Below are positions 45,613 to 53,585 of a DNA stretch of 64,000 nucleotides, piece after piece. The translations under genes were made by a program, and so were the position numbers. This DNA comes from Hydrogenophaga sp. IBVHS1 (lineage in GTDB: Bacteria > Pseudomonadota > Gammaproteobacteria > Burkholderiales > Burkholderiaceae_C). Numbering within the stretch: position 1 is the first letter of the stretch; each line of letters begins with the position of its first letter. Location of the stretch: assembly GCF_002127265.1 (NCBI RefSeq), contig NZ_NFUU01000001.1, positions 1,798,001 through 1,862,000 of the forward strand, in the 5' to 3' direction. The notes under the pieces were generated by a model, which searched no databases, was not told the DNA's origin, and saw nothing but the letters and a program-made list of their open reading frames with translations.

Positions 45613-45942
45613 ATGACCTTTGTCGTCACAGAATCCTGCATTCGTTGCAAGTACACGGATTGCGTCGACGTGTGCCCGGTCGACGCCTTCCGCGAAGGCC
45701 CCAACATGTTGGTGATCGACCCGGACGACTGCATCGATTGCGCGGTTTGCGTGCCGGAATGCCCTGTGGACGCAATCTACGCGGAAGAAGACACGCCGCC
45801 AATGCAGCGCGATTTCCTGGACATCAACGCCCGCCTCGCCCGTTCTTGGCCGACCATCTCACGCACCAAACGCGCGCTGCCCGATGCCGACACCTGGGCT
45901 GCGGTCACAGACAAGCGTCCCATGCTTGATGAAGGGATATGA
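45613..45942 (+). CDS. fdxA: 7Fe ferredoxin FdxA (copy 2)
   Basis: This 109-residue ferredoxin has the same cysteine plan as the copy at 24247 ([15 protein letters not shown] and [13 protein letters not shown]) but differs in the C-terminal half. It is the last gene of the ric-norB-azu operon. Low-oxygen or NO-induced expression is implied by context, and it may serve cluster repair or a nearby reductase. Confidence 0.92.
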   Translation: MTFVVTESCIRCKYTDCVDVCPVDAFREGPNMLVIDPDDCIDCAVCVPECPVDAIYAEEDTPPMQRDFLDINARLARSWPTISRTKRALPDADTWAAVTDKRPMLDEGI

Positions 45943-45969
45943 AGCAGCACCCAAGGTGGAGAACGCCCA

Positions 45970-46299
45970 TCATGCCCCCAGCACGATGGTGACCAACACG
46001 CAGGCATCTTCCAGCGCGAGCAGGCTGTGTGGTTCACCACCGCGCAGGTAAAGCAGTTGCCCCGTCTGCAGCTTCTGCAAATGCCCGGGCGTTCCGAACT
46101 CGATGACGCCCTGCAGACACTGCACCGTGATCTCGCCCGCCACGGCGTGCACGGGCAAGGAGCTGCCCAGGGGCAATACCAGGCACATGACCTCCAGCTG
46201 GTCGGTCTTGAACAAAGCGCTGGATTGGCTGCTAAGCGCGTCACCGCCAAAATGTTGCAGGTTGGCGATCTCGCCCGACTGGAGGTGATGCAGTGCCAT
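45970..46299 (-). CDS. Small cupin-domain protein
   Basis: The 109-residue protein is a single cupin barrel: SLPVHAVAGEITVQCLQGVI and GQLLYLRGGEPHSLLAL give the two cupin motifs, with histidines spaced for a metal. Proteins of this type occur beside NO and low-oxygen genes. The ATG at 46299 gives MALHHLQSGEIANL. It is the last gene of the leftward operon and converges with fdxA copy 2. Confidence 0.8.
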   Translation of the reverse strand: MALHHLQSGEIANLQHFGGDALSSQSSALFKTDQLEVMCLVLPLGSSLPVHAVAGEITVQCLQGVIEFGTPGHLQKLQTGQLLYLRGGEPHSLLALEDACVLVTIVLGA

Positions 46300-46382
46300 G
46301 GGGATTTCCTGGTTGGGACGGGTGACAGACAGGAGGCACGGATGGGTGCGCGAGGCGAGGTTGAACTGTGCAGTGGAAAACG

Positions 46383-47081
46383 TCAAAGGCTGCGTCGAAC
46401 CATCATTTCCTTGATCTTGCTGATGGCCCCCGCGGGCAGCAAGTCCTTGGGGCACACGTCCACGCAGTTCAGAATGGAGCGGCATCGGAACAGGCGATAG
46501 GGGTCGTTCAGGTTGTCGAGTCGCTCGGCGGTGGCCGTGTCGCGGCTGTCCACCAGAAAGCGATAGGCCTGCAGCAAGCCCGCCGGCCCGACGTATTTGT
46601 CCGGATTCCACCAGAAGCTCGGACATGCCGACGTGCAGCAGGCACACAGGATGCACTCGTACAGGCCGTTGAGTTCATCGCGCTGTTCGGGCGACTGCAA
46701 GCGCTCGCGCTCCGGGGCCGGCGCCGGGTTGATGAGATAGGGTTTGATCGAGTGGTACTGCTTGAAAAACGCGGTCATGTCCACGATCAGATCGCGTATC
46801 ACCGGCAGCCCGGGCAGCGGTTTGAGCACCACCAGGCGCGGCAGTGCGTTCATGTTGGTGATGCAGGCCAGGCCGTTCTTGCCGTTGATGTTCATGGCGT
46901 CCGAGCCGCATATACCTTCGCGGCAGGAACGGCGAAAGCTCAGACTCGGGTCCATGGCCTTGAGGCGCATCAACACATCGAGCAACATGCGGTCACCCGG
47001 GTTGACTTCGATCGCCAATGTCTGCATGCGGGGCATGGCATCGAGGTCCGGGTCGTAGCGGTAGATATGAAAGGTGTGCAT
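46383..47081 (-). CDS. Orphan succinate dehydrogenase/fumarate reductase-type iron-sulfur protein (copy 2)
   Basis: The 232-residue protein keeps all three cluster motifs of SdhB (SCREGICGSDAMNINGKNGL, CILCACCTSACPSFWW, CRSILNCVDVCPKDL). It is clearly related to the copy at 37446 but diverged throughout. No sdhA, sdhC or sdhD is adjacent; its upstream neighbours are two small membrane proteins. An ATG at 47081 with AAAGAAG upstream is chosen. It may be an electron conduit of an unusual complex, or a spare SdhB for stress. Confidence 0.85.
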   Translation of the reverse strand: MHTFHIYRYDPDLDAMPRMQTLAIEVNPGDRMLLDVLMRLKAMDPSLSFRRSCREGICGSDAMNINGKNGLACITNMNALPRLVVLKPLPGLPVIRDLIVDMTAFFKQYHSIKPYLINPAPAPERERLQSPEQRDELNGLYECILCACCTSACPSFWWNPDKYVGPAGLLQAYRFLVDSRDTATAERLDNLNDPYRLFRCRSILNCVDVCPKDLLPAGAISKIKEMMVRRSL

Positions 47082-47158
47082 GTCGGCTTCTTTCAACAGG
47101 GGTCAGCTCAGAGTAACTACATCCGCGCGAGACTGAAAGAGAAAAAACCGGGCCTCTT

Positions 47159-47566
47159 TCACAAGCCCACCATGCGCAGAATGCCCAGGGGATTGTGCGT
47201 CCGGGCGATGACAGCCATCACCACAAAGCATGACAAGGCTGCCGTGAACGCCACCGCTTTGCCGGTCCTCGTGGTCGCCCGCCTGAGCGCCAGCGTTCCG
47301 AACACGATGTAGGCCACCAACAGCGTGAGCTTGGCCAGCAGCCAGGCCGTTGCGAAGGGATTGACCTGAAGTACGGCCAGCAACAACATTGCCGCCACCA
47401 GCAAGGTGGTGTCGATCACTTGGCTCAAGCGGCGCACCGAAGGCGACATGGGCGCGGTAGCGCCCATCAGAACGCCTATGCCTCGCCCGGCGAACAGCCC
47501 TCCACTGAGCAGCGCCAGCCCGACGTGGGCAGTCTTGATCAGAAGATAAAAATCCGGTGCCGCCAT
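47159..47566 (-). CDS. SirB-family membrane protein
   Basis: The 135-residue protein has four hydrophobic helices and resembles the SirB family (KTAHVGLALLSGGLFAGRGI; WLLAKLTLLVAYIVFGTLAL), whose function is unknown. Histidines in helices 1 and near the C-terminus (ARTHNPLG) could bind heme. It lies 3 bp after the CopD-like gene and upstream of the orphan sdhB, so it might act as a membrane anchor; that is speculation. Confidence 0.7.
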   Translation of the reverse strand: MAAPDFYLLIKTAHVGLALLSGGLFAGRGIGVLMGATAPMSPSVRRLSQVIDTTLLVAAMLLLAVLQVNPFATAWLLAKLTLLVAYIVFGTLALRRATTRTGKAVAFTAALSCFVVMAVIARTHNPLGILRMVGL

Positions 47567-47569
47567 GCT

Positions 47570-48010
47570 TCACCATTGCAAATAAAGCATGGCCTTCGCC
47601 AACAGGACGATGACCAGCACATGGCAGAACACGCTCAGGTGCAGACAGCGCGAACGTCGGCCGCCCAGCACCCCGCGCCGCCGCCACACCATGGCCGTCA
47701 CAAAATGCCCGAGCACGCTCAAGGCCAGTGCGATCTTGAGGGCGAGCATCAACCCGAAACTGTTGGATAGCGGTTGCATCAACGCAGCGCGATGTTGCCA
47801 AGCTAGCCCTATGCCGGCGGCGTAGAGCGTCAGCAGCACCCATGGCATCACGGCCGCGGCGCGGTTGCCGACGGCGCGTTCGATCTCGCGCATCGTCTCG
47901 CGCGGCAGGTGGCTGCGCACGCCTTCAAGCGTCACCACCTCGAAGAACACCGTGCAGACAAAGGCGATGGCAGCGAGCAGGTGCAGTGTCAACAGCAAGC
48001 CGTAGCTCAT
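47570..48010 (-). CDS. Four-helix membrane protein (CopD-like)
   Basis: The 146-residue protein has four hydrophobic helices with histidines at LTLHLLAAIAF, ALSVLGHFVTA and CLHLSVFCHVL, a pattern resembling CopD-like or cytochrome b-type integral proteins. The function is not known. GGAGG seven bases upstream fixes the ATG at 48010. That ATG overlaps the stop of an nsrR-like mini-ORF. Confidence 0.6.
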   Translation of the reverse strand: MSYGLLLTLHLLAAIAFVCTVFFEVVTLEGVRSHLPRETMREIERAVGNRAAAVMPWVLLTLYAAGIGLAWQHRAALMQPLSNSFGLMLALKIALALSVLGHFVTAMVWRRRGVLGGRRSRCLHLSVFCHVLVIVLLAKAMLYLQW

Positions 48011-48108
48011 GCCGACCACCTCCGATCAAACCGGATGCGGGCCCCTTTGCCCTGTGACACGTACATCAACAGGCGCAGCGCACAGTCGATCATCGTGGTC
48101 AGGCGCAT
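48007..48108 (-). pseudogene. nsrR N-terminal fragment or mini-ORF
   Basis: A 33-codon frame begins MRLTTMIDCALRLLMYV, which closely matches the first 17 residues of the intact nsrR product in this window (MRLTAMTDYSLRLLMYV), then diverges (SQGKGARIRFDRRWSA) and stops. It has GGAG eight bases before its ATG and its stop overlaps the next gene's ATG, so it can still be translated and couple the downstream gene. It contains only the first helix of the DNA-binding domain. Confidence 0.65.
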
Positions 48109-48121
48109 GGATGGACTCCGT

Positions 48122-49369
48122 TCATTGGGGCGCGCGCGGCCGCACGGGAATCTGCCCTGGTTTGAGCACCGGCGTCGTTGCCGGGTCGATGCCCGGGCGA
48201 ATCATCATCGGGAAGAAGCGCCACAGATACAGCCCGAACGCCAACACCCAGACACCGGCTGAGGCGTGCAGCGAGACGAACGCCAGACCGCTCGGCAGCA
48301 ATGCCAGCAGGCGCAATACCGCCGCCGCGATCACCAGGGCGTAGCACCACACGATGAGGCGGTCGGTGCGCAGCGGTCGCCCCAAGTGGCCCAGCGCCGT
48401 GCGCGTCACCATCCCGATGATCAACACCGAGAACCCTGCCACGCCGATCACATGGACTGGCCATGCGGCGCGCAACACCCAGCCCGACGCATGCGCTGCC
48501 GCCACCAGCAGGCCCACACCAAGCGCGGCGTAGCCGAGGTAGAGGATCCAGAGCAAGGGCACGCGCCGCACCGCCCACGGCTTCCAGGCCAGCACCTGGA
48601 CCAGCGCAATCACGCCGGCTGCGGCCAGGAACGCGGCCATCGCCAACATCCAACCCAGCAGCCCGAAGACGATGCCCAGGGTGCCCGCGCCCAGCTGCCA
48701 ATGGCCGCTGCGCGTGTGCATGGGAATCGCCAGCCCAGGCACCGCTCGCATGGCGAAAAACGGAAGCACCCGCCGTGCCACCAGCAGTGCAACCACTGCC
48801 ATGCACAGCAGTCCCGCGTTGAAGCGCTGCATCAGCAGCGCGTAGTCGCCCTGCCATGCGGCGAGCAGGAACAAGGCATCGGCCACACCCAGCGCCAGCA
48901 AGAGCAACGGCACACCGTAGTTGCGCTGGTTGCGTGCACCGTAGATGGCGCGGCCCAGCGCTGCGGCCGCCCAGGCAAAGAACAGCAGCTCGCAACTTGC
49001 GGCCAACCAGAAGGTGGCCGCCCCGGGAACGAGATAGCCCACGCGCGCCAGCACCCACAGCAGGCCCAAGGCACCTAGAGCGCGGCCCTTGAGCGGATTC
49101 ATCCCCGTCCAGTTGCTGCCCGCCGTGAGCAGGAAGCCGACCGCAATAGTGGCGATGAAACCCCAGAGCATTTCGTGCGCATGCCAGATCACGCCGGCGA
49201 GTTGTCCGCGCAGCAGGCCTGGCGCGAAAATCCAAAGCCCCACCGATATAGCAGCCCAGAAGCAGCCGGCCAGGTACAGCGGCCGGAAACCCAGTTCGAG
49301 AAAGGCAGACCACTGCGGCGCAAGCGCCCTCGCCTGCCCCGGCTCGTCGATCCGCAGCAACTCAGCCAT
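48122..49369 (-). CDS. nnrS: NnrS family heme-copper membrane protein
   Basis: NnrS is a 12-helix heme- and copper-containing membrane protein that protects metabolism from NO stress. The 415-residue product has the family's N-terminal block RPLYLAGCFWAAISVGLW, WHAHEMLWGF, AGSNWTGMNPLKG and the late WPVHVIGVAGFSVLIIGMVT histidine stretch. It overlaps the truncated hemoglobin gene by 8 bp and belongs to the NsrR-controlled leftward operon. Confidence 0.92.
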   Translation of the reverse strand: MAELLRIDEPGQARALAPQWSAFLELGFRPLYLAGCFWAAISVGLWIFAPGLLRGQLAGVIWHAHEMLWGFIATIAVGFLLTAGSNWTGMNPLKGRALGALGLLWVLARVGYLVPGAATFWLAASCELLFFAWAAAALGRAIYGARNQRNYGVPLLLLALGVADALFLLAAWQGDYALLMQRFNAGLLCMAVVALLVARRVLPFFAMRAVPGLAIPMHTRSGHWQLGAGTLGIVFGLLGWMLAMAAFLAAAGVIALVQVLAWKPWAVRRVPLLWILYLGYAALGVGLLVAAAHASGWVLRAAWPVHVIGVAGFSVLIIGMVTRTALGHLGRPLRTDRLIVWCYALVIAAAVLRLLALLPSGLAFVSLHASAGVWVLAFGLYLWRFFPMMIRPGIDPATTPVLKPGQIPVRPRAPQ

Positions 49370-49763
49370 GCGACAGCGTCGTAGGAACGGCGTCCGGATC
49401 GCGGTTTATCTGGTAGCCCATCCACAGGCTTTGCGCGATGCGCTCGGCCATGACGCACGCGTGCTCTGCCAGCGCTCGATTGGGCTGCGCAGCGGCGTTC
49501 TCGCGAAACAAACGCAGCCAGCGCTCGAACAATTCGGCGGTCAGCTCGGGCAGCACGGCATGCTTGGGCATGGGCGCGCCAGTGAAGCGTCCGGTGCGCC
49601 GCAGAATGGAAGACCAGAAGTCCACCAACTTCGCCAGATGGTGGTCCCAGTTGTCTACGTGGGCGTCGAAGATGGGGCCAAGCACTTCGTCCTGCCGCAC
49701 CCGCGCGTAGAAGGCTTGGACGAGATTCGAGACCTCGTCCTCGGTACACAACTCGGTGGCCAT
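49362..49763 (-). CDS. Group 3 truncated hemoglobin
   Basis: The 133-residue protein is a group III truncated hemoglobin with LVQAFYARVRQDEVLGPIF at the N-terminus, the heme region HVDNWDHHLAKLVDFWSSIL and PMPKHAVL containing the likely proximal histidine. Such globins bind or convert NO under low oxygen. AGGAG nine bases upstream supports the ATG at 49763. It is first gene of the leftward operon, about 40 bp from an NsrR-type box. Confidence 0.88.
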   Translation of the reverse strand: MATELCTEDEVSNLVQAFYARVRQDEVLGPIFDAHVDNWDHHLAKLVDFWSSILRRTGRFTGAPMPKHAVLPELTAELFERWLRLFRENAAAQPNRALAEHACVMAERIAQSLWMGYQINRDPDAVPTTLSHG

Positions 49764-49802
49764 CAATTCGTGCTCCTGGACTTGCCGATGGCAAGCTCCT
49801 GT

Positions 49803-49825
49803 AAGATTCAGTCTAAATATATCTT
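49803..49825. promoter_or_regulatory. NsrR-type operator
   Basis: AAGATTCAGTC and AAATATATCTT flank one T, giving the 11-1-11 NsrR architecture. The right half (complement AAGATATATTT) matches the AAGATGYATTT half-site nearly fully; the left half is weaker. It lies 40 bp upstream of the hemoglobin start, and nsrR is 3.3 kb away. Confidence 0.7.
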
Positions 49826-49861
49826 ATAAGTGCCGCAATGCCATCCTGTCCCGCGCATGGA

Positions 49862-49875
49862 TTGATTCACATCAA
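49862..49875. promoter_or_regulatory. Perfect FNR/ANR box in the hemoglobin-ccoN intergenic region
   Basis: TTGATTCACATCAA matches TTGAT-N4-ATCAA exactly. The 432-bp intergenic region (49764-50195) contains this box and the NsrR-type site and no gene. The box could serve the rightward oxidase operon, with a long leader, or both operons. Confidence 0.78.
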
Positions 49876-50195
49876 GTCCTGGGACGCGCCATGGCCTTGC
49901 GCGGACTCGCCGAGGGCCAGCCAGCGCTCGAACCACGGCAGAGTCAACTTACAAAGAAGACCAAAGAAGACAGGCGAGTACGATATGCGGGCATTTGACA
50001 GACAGCGGTTTGCACTGAGGTCCGGGTGGCGAATCGAAGGTACGCGACGACGGTATTCTTTCGGCGGTATTCGGCGCAAAAGTTCACAACCGGGATCTTC
50101 ATCTGGCGAAGATGGTGGGCTTCTGGTTGTCCGCCTGGCGTGGGACCGCCCGCTCTCCCGTTGTAGCGCGACCGAGCGCGCGTGAAAGGACACTG

Positions 50196-51848
50196 ATGGA
50201 CAGCGCAATCCTGAGCCTGCTGGGCGCATTTCTCCTCTCGATCATCGGCCTGTTCGTTTTCATCTGGTCCATGCGCAGTGGACTGCTGGTCGAGAACCCG
50301 AGGGACGCATCCGTCATCTTCGCGCGGGGCGAGATCGGCAAGGTGGACGACCCGGCGCTCGACGACGCAGCGCGCGATTCGATGCAGGCAGCCGCCACGC
50401 CGCCCGGCACTGAAACACACCACGCCGACCCCCAGGAAATCCGCGACCGCGTGGACGCCGATACCTCCACCGCGTTTCCGGTGTTCATGTTCATCGCGTT
50501 CGCGTGCGTCTGGCTTTTGGTCGGCTCTGTCGCGGGCCTGGTGTCTTCCATCAAGCTGCACGAACCCGACTGGCTGGTCAGCCAGGCATGGATGACCTTC
50601 GGGCGCATGCGCAGCGTGCACCTGAACGCCGTGCTCTATGGGTGGATCACCAACGCCGCCCTGGGCATGATCCTGTGGTTGCTGCCCCGGCTTCTGCGCA
50701 CGCGCCTGGTCGGCGGCATCTGGGCCATGCTCGGCGGCGCCCTCATCAACACCGGCATCGCCGGCGGCATCGGCGCGATCGCGGTGGGTTGGACCGATGG
50801 CATGGAGTACCTGGAGATTCCGTGGCAGATCGGCATCTTCATCTTCGCCGGCTTCGCGCTCGTCATCCTGCCGGTGCTGTTCACGCTGGTGAACCGCAAG
50901 GTGGACCACCTGTATGTGAGCGTCTGGTACATGGTGGCGGCGCTGCTATGGATCGCGCTGCTGTACCTGGTGGGCAAGATGCCCGGCGTGCACACGGGTG
51001 TGCAGCAGGCGACGACCAACTGGTGGTATGGGCACAACGTGCTGGGACTCTGGTTCACGCCGGTCAGCGTGGGCGCCATCTACTATTTCCTGCCCAAGAT
51101 CATCGGGCGGCCCGTGCGGTCCTACAACGTGTCCATCCTCGGGTTCTGGACGCTGGCCTTCTTCTACGGACAGGTGGGCGGACATCATCTGGTCGGCGGT
51201 CCGGTCCCGGGGTGGCTAGTGACGCTGTCCATCGTGCAAAGCATGATGATGGTCATCCCGGTCATCGCCTTCAGCATCAACATGGGTCTCACGATGCAGG
51301 GGCGCATGCATCTGGCGCGCTATTCGCCGACGCTGCGCTTCATGATGTTCGGCGGCCTCATGTACATGCTGTCCTCGGTGCAGGGGTCGCTGGAGGCATT
51401 GCGCAGCGTCAACCAGGTGACGCACTTCACGCACTTCACGGTGGCGCACGCGCACCTGGGCGCCTACGCCTTCGTCACGATGGTGCTCTTCGGCGCGATC
51501 TACTTCATGATGCCGCGGGTGCTCAACTGGGAGTGGCCCTATCCGCGGCTGATCAGCCTGCAGTTCTGGCTGGCGGTGATCGGTATCACCATCTATTTCG
51601 TCGGCCTGACCATCGGCGGTTGGCTGCAGGGCGTTGCCATGCTCGACGCGGCACGGCCGTTCATCGAGTCGGTCACGCTGACAATGCCCTACCTGAAATG
51701 GCGCAGTGTGGGAGGCACGTTGATGCTTGCCAGCCACGTCGTGTTCGTCGGCCACTTCCTTGCGATGGCCTTGCGCTTCGGCCCTTCGCGCGCGGGTGCT
51801 GCCCTGTTCTGGCAACAAGGCCAACAGGAGGTCGCGCATGAAAAGTGA
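50196..51848 (+). CDS. ccoN: cbb3-type oxidase catalytic subunit with CcoS-like N-terminal extension
   Basis: The 550-residue protein is a C-family heme-copper oxidase subunit I. Conserved features are VHLNAVLYGW (heme b His), WWYGHNVLGLW (CuB His), the cross-link Tyr and His pair in FFYGQVGGHHL, and FTVAHAHLGAY (heme ligands). The first ~90 residues (one helix, then WSMRSGLLVENPRDASVIF and a charged linker) resemble the small assembly protein CcoS, so this looks like a natural CcoS-CcoN fusion. GAAAGGA precedes the ATG. It overlaps ccoO by 11 bp. Confidence 0.88.
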   Translation: MDSAILSLLGAFLLSIIGLFVFIWSMRSGLLVENPRDASVIFARGEIGKVDDPALDDAARDSMQAAATPPGTETHHADPQEIRDRVDADTSTAFPVFMFIAFACVWLLVGSVAGLVSSIKLHEPDWLVSQAWMTFGRMRSVHLNAVLYGWITNAALGMILWLLPRLLRTRLVGGIWAMLGGALINTGIAGGIGAIAVGWTDGMEYLEIPWQIGIFIFAGFALVILPVLFTLVNRKVDHLYVSVWYMVAALLWIALLYLVGKMPGVHTGVQQATTNWWYGHNVLGLWFTPVSVGAIYYFLPKIIGRPVRSYNVSILGFWTLAFFYGQVGGHHLVGGPVPGWLVTLSIVQSMMMVIPVIAFSINMGLTMQGRMHLARYSPTLRFMMFGGLMYMLSSVQGSLEALRSVNQVTHFTHFTVAHAHLGAYAFVTMVLFGAIYFMMPRVLNWEWPYPRLISLQFWLAVIGITIYFVGLTIGGWLQGVAMLDAARPFIESVTLTMPYLKWRSVGGTLMLASHVVFVGHFLAMALRFGPSRAGAALFWQQGQQEVAHEK

Positions 51849-52476
51849 AATCAAACTCGCCGCGGGCGCCATGGTGGCGCTGGGGGTGGCAACAGCCGCG
51901 CTGGTCGTGCTGCCGTACATGCAGGTTCGCGACATCCCGAAGCCTCCCGCGCTCAAGCCCTACACCACGGCAGAACTGCGCGGCCGGGAGGTGTACATCG
52001 CCAATGGATGCGTCTATTGCCACAGCCAGCAGCCGCGCACGCGCAGCTTTGGCCCTGACTTCGAACGCGGGTGGGGCCGCGCATCGGTGCCCGGCGACTA
52101 TTTCTACGACAAGCCCCACCTGCTGGGCAGCATGCGAACCGGCCCGGACCTGCTGAATATCGGCGCGCGCCAACCCAGCAAGGACTGGCACCTGGGCCAC
52201 CTCTACCAGCCGCGCGCCTATGCGCCGGGCTCCAACATGCCGTCGTACCCTTTCCTGTTCGACGTCAAGGAAGCGGCCGATGCCGGTGAAGAGGTATTGA
52301 GCTTGCCGCCCGGCTACGCCCCGCAGGGCCGCGTGGTGGTGCCCAGGCCCGAGGCGCTGGATCTGGTGAAGTACCTGCAGGCGCTGAATCGCACTTACCC
52401 GATCTTGCCGCCGCTGCCCCCGTCTGCCAGCGACGCCGAGGGTGAATCGAAGGCCGCTCCCGCTCCCAAATCCTGA
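51838..52476 (+). CDS. ccoO: cbb3-type oxidase monoheme subunit
   Basis: CcoO is the membrane-anchored c-type cytochrome that feeds CcoN. The 212-residue protein has an N-terminal anchor helix, NGCVYCHSQQPRTRSFGPDF with the CxxCH heme site, WGRASVPGDYFYDKPHLLGS and the axial Met region PGSNMPSYPFLF. It overlaps the ccoN end by 11 bp. Length and motifs match CcoO. Confidence 0.92.
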   Translation: MKSEIKLAAGAMVALGVATAALVVLPYMQVRDIPKPPALKPYTTAELRGREVYIANGCVYCHSQQPRTRSFGPDFERGWGRASVPGDYFYDKPHLLGSMRTGPDLLNIGARQPSKDWHLGHLYQPRAYAPGSNMPSYPFLFDVKEAADAGEEVLSLPPGYAPQGRVVVPRPEALDLVKYLQALNRTYPILPPLPPSASDAEGESKAAPAPKS

Positions 52477-52495
52477 CCGCACGCGAGACCTCCAC

Positions 52496-53104
52496 ATGTC
52501 ACACGACGTTGACCCTCATCGCCCGCCGCAGGAGCGCGAGAACGCTGAACCGGACGAAGTCCGTCGCCCCATGCCGTTGACGGTCGCGGCGGTCGCCGTC
52601 GTCATGGTGCTGTTCGGCGTCGGCTACATCCTGCTGTCGGACCCGTTCGGCACGCCCGGGCTGGGAGACCGCCGCTCGGTGGCCGAGCTGTCGGGCCCCT
52701 CACCCTCCTCCGGCGGCGCCGGCCCCGACGGCAAGCAGCTCTACACGGCAAACTGCGTGGCCTGCCATCAGGCCACCGGCAAGGGACTGCCCGGGGTCTT
52801 TCCGCCACTGGACGGTTCGGAATGGGTGACAGGCGATGCGCGCACCGTGGTCAACATCCTGCTGCACGGAATCACGGGGGAAATGGAAGTCGCCGGCACG
52901 GTCTACAAGGGCGCCATGCCGCCTTTCAATCAACTGGGTGACGCGGAGCTCGCAGCGCTGGCAACGCACATCCGCGGCAGCTGGTCCAACAAGGCGGAGC
53001 CGGTCAAGCCCGAACTGTTCGAACAGGAGCGCAAGGCAAATCCCCGCACGACGCCGTTCGCTGGTGGCCAGGAATTGAAAGCGTTCGCCACCAAGACGCC
53101 ATGA
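52496..53104 (+). CDS. Membrane-anchored monoheme cytochrome c
   Basis: The 202-residue protein has a cytoplasmic N-terminus, one helix (LTVAAVAVVMVLFGVGYILL) and one class I cytochrome c domain with NCVACHQATGKGLPG and axial Met in GAMPPFNQL. It stands where CcoP would be but has one heme rather than two and no CcoQ gene precedes it. It probably donates electrons to CcoO/CcoN. Confidence 0.85.
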   Translation: MSHDVDPHRPPQERENAEPDEVRRPMPLTVAAVAVVMVLFGVGYILLSDPFGTPGLGDRRSVAELSGPSPSSGGAGPDGKQLYTANCVACHQATGKGLPGVFPPLDGSEWVTGDARTVVNILLHGITGEMEVAGTVYKGAMPPFNQLGDAELAALATHIRGSWSNKAEPVKPELFEQERKANPRTTPFAGGQELKAFATKTP

Positions 53105-53117
53105 GCCGAGACGTCCC

Positions 53118-53585
53118 ATGCGCCTGACCGCGATGACCGACTATTCGCTGCGCCTGCTGATGTATGTCGCGATGCGCCCGGAACGCTTGTGCACCATCAC
53201 GGAGATTGCCGAGGTTCATGGCATTTCGCGGGCGCATCTGGTGAAGATCACCCACCAGTTGGGGCTGAACGGCTGGATCGAAACCGTGCGCGGCAAGGGC
53301 GGCGGCATGCGGCTCGCGGGGTGCCCCGAGGACATCAATCTGGGCGACGTGGTGCGCAGCGTGGAGCCCGATTTCGCGCTGGTCGAATGCTTTGCCACCG
53401 GCAGCACCTGCACGCTCACCGGCCACTGCGGGTTGGCCCACGTCATCCACGATGCGCTGCTGGGCTTCATGCGGGAGCTGGACGGCCACACGCTGGCCGA
53501 CGTTCTGCCCCGAGGCACCAAGGGCCCGCAAGCCCTGAAAAAGATCAGGTTCGCACCGCTGACGCGCATGCGGATGACGCGATGA
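53118..53585 (+). CDS. nsrR: Rrf2-family NO-sensing repressor NsrR
   Basis: NsrR is an iron-sulfur repressor that releases DNA when NO attacks its cluster. The 155-residue protein has the winged helix (MRLTAMTDYSLRLLMYVA to the recognition helix ISRAHLVKITHQLG) and the cluster cysteines C91, C98 and C104. An NsrR-type box lies upstream of the hemoglobin and cco operons. It is 13 bp after the cytochrome c gene and overlaps the SCO gene by 4 bp. Confidence 0.9.
   Translation: MRLTAMTDYSLRLLMYVAMRPERLCTITEIAEVHGISRAHLVKITHQLGLNGWIETVRGKGGGMRLAGCPEDINLGDVVRSVEPDFALVECFATGSTCTLTGHCGLAHVIHDALLGFMRELDGHTLADVLPRGTKGPQALKKIRFAPLTRMRMTR

Noticed and set aside
43596..45734. Long minus-strand frame opposite norB and azurin.
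   Set aside because: It is antisense to well-supported genes and shows no domain.
47134..47161. Inverted repeat TGAAAGAG / CTCTTTCA upstream of the second sdhB.
   Set aside because: The T-run is in the loop rather than after the stem, so it is not a terminator, and no regulator pattern is recognised.
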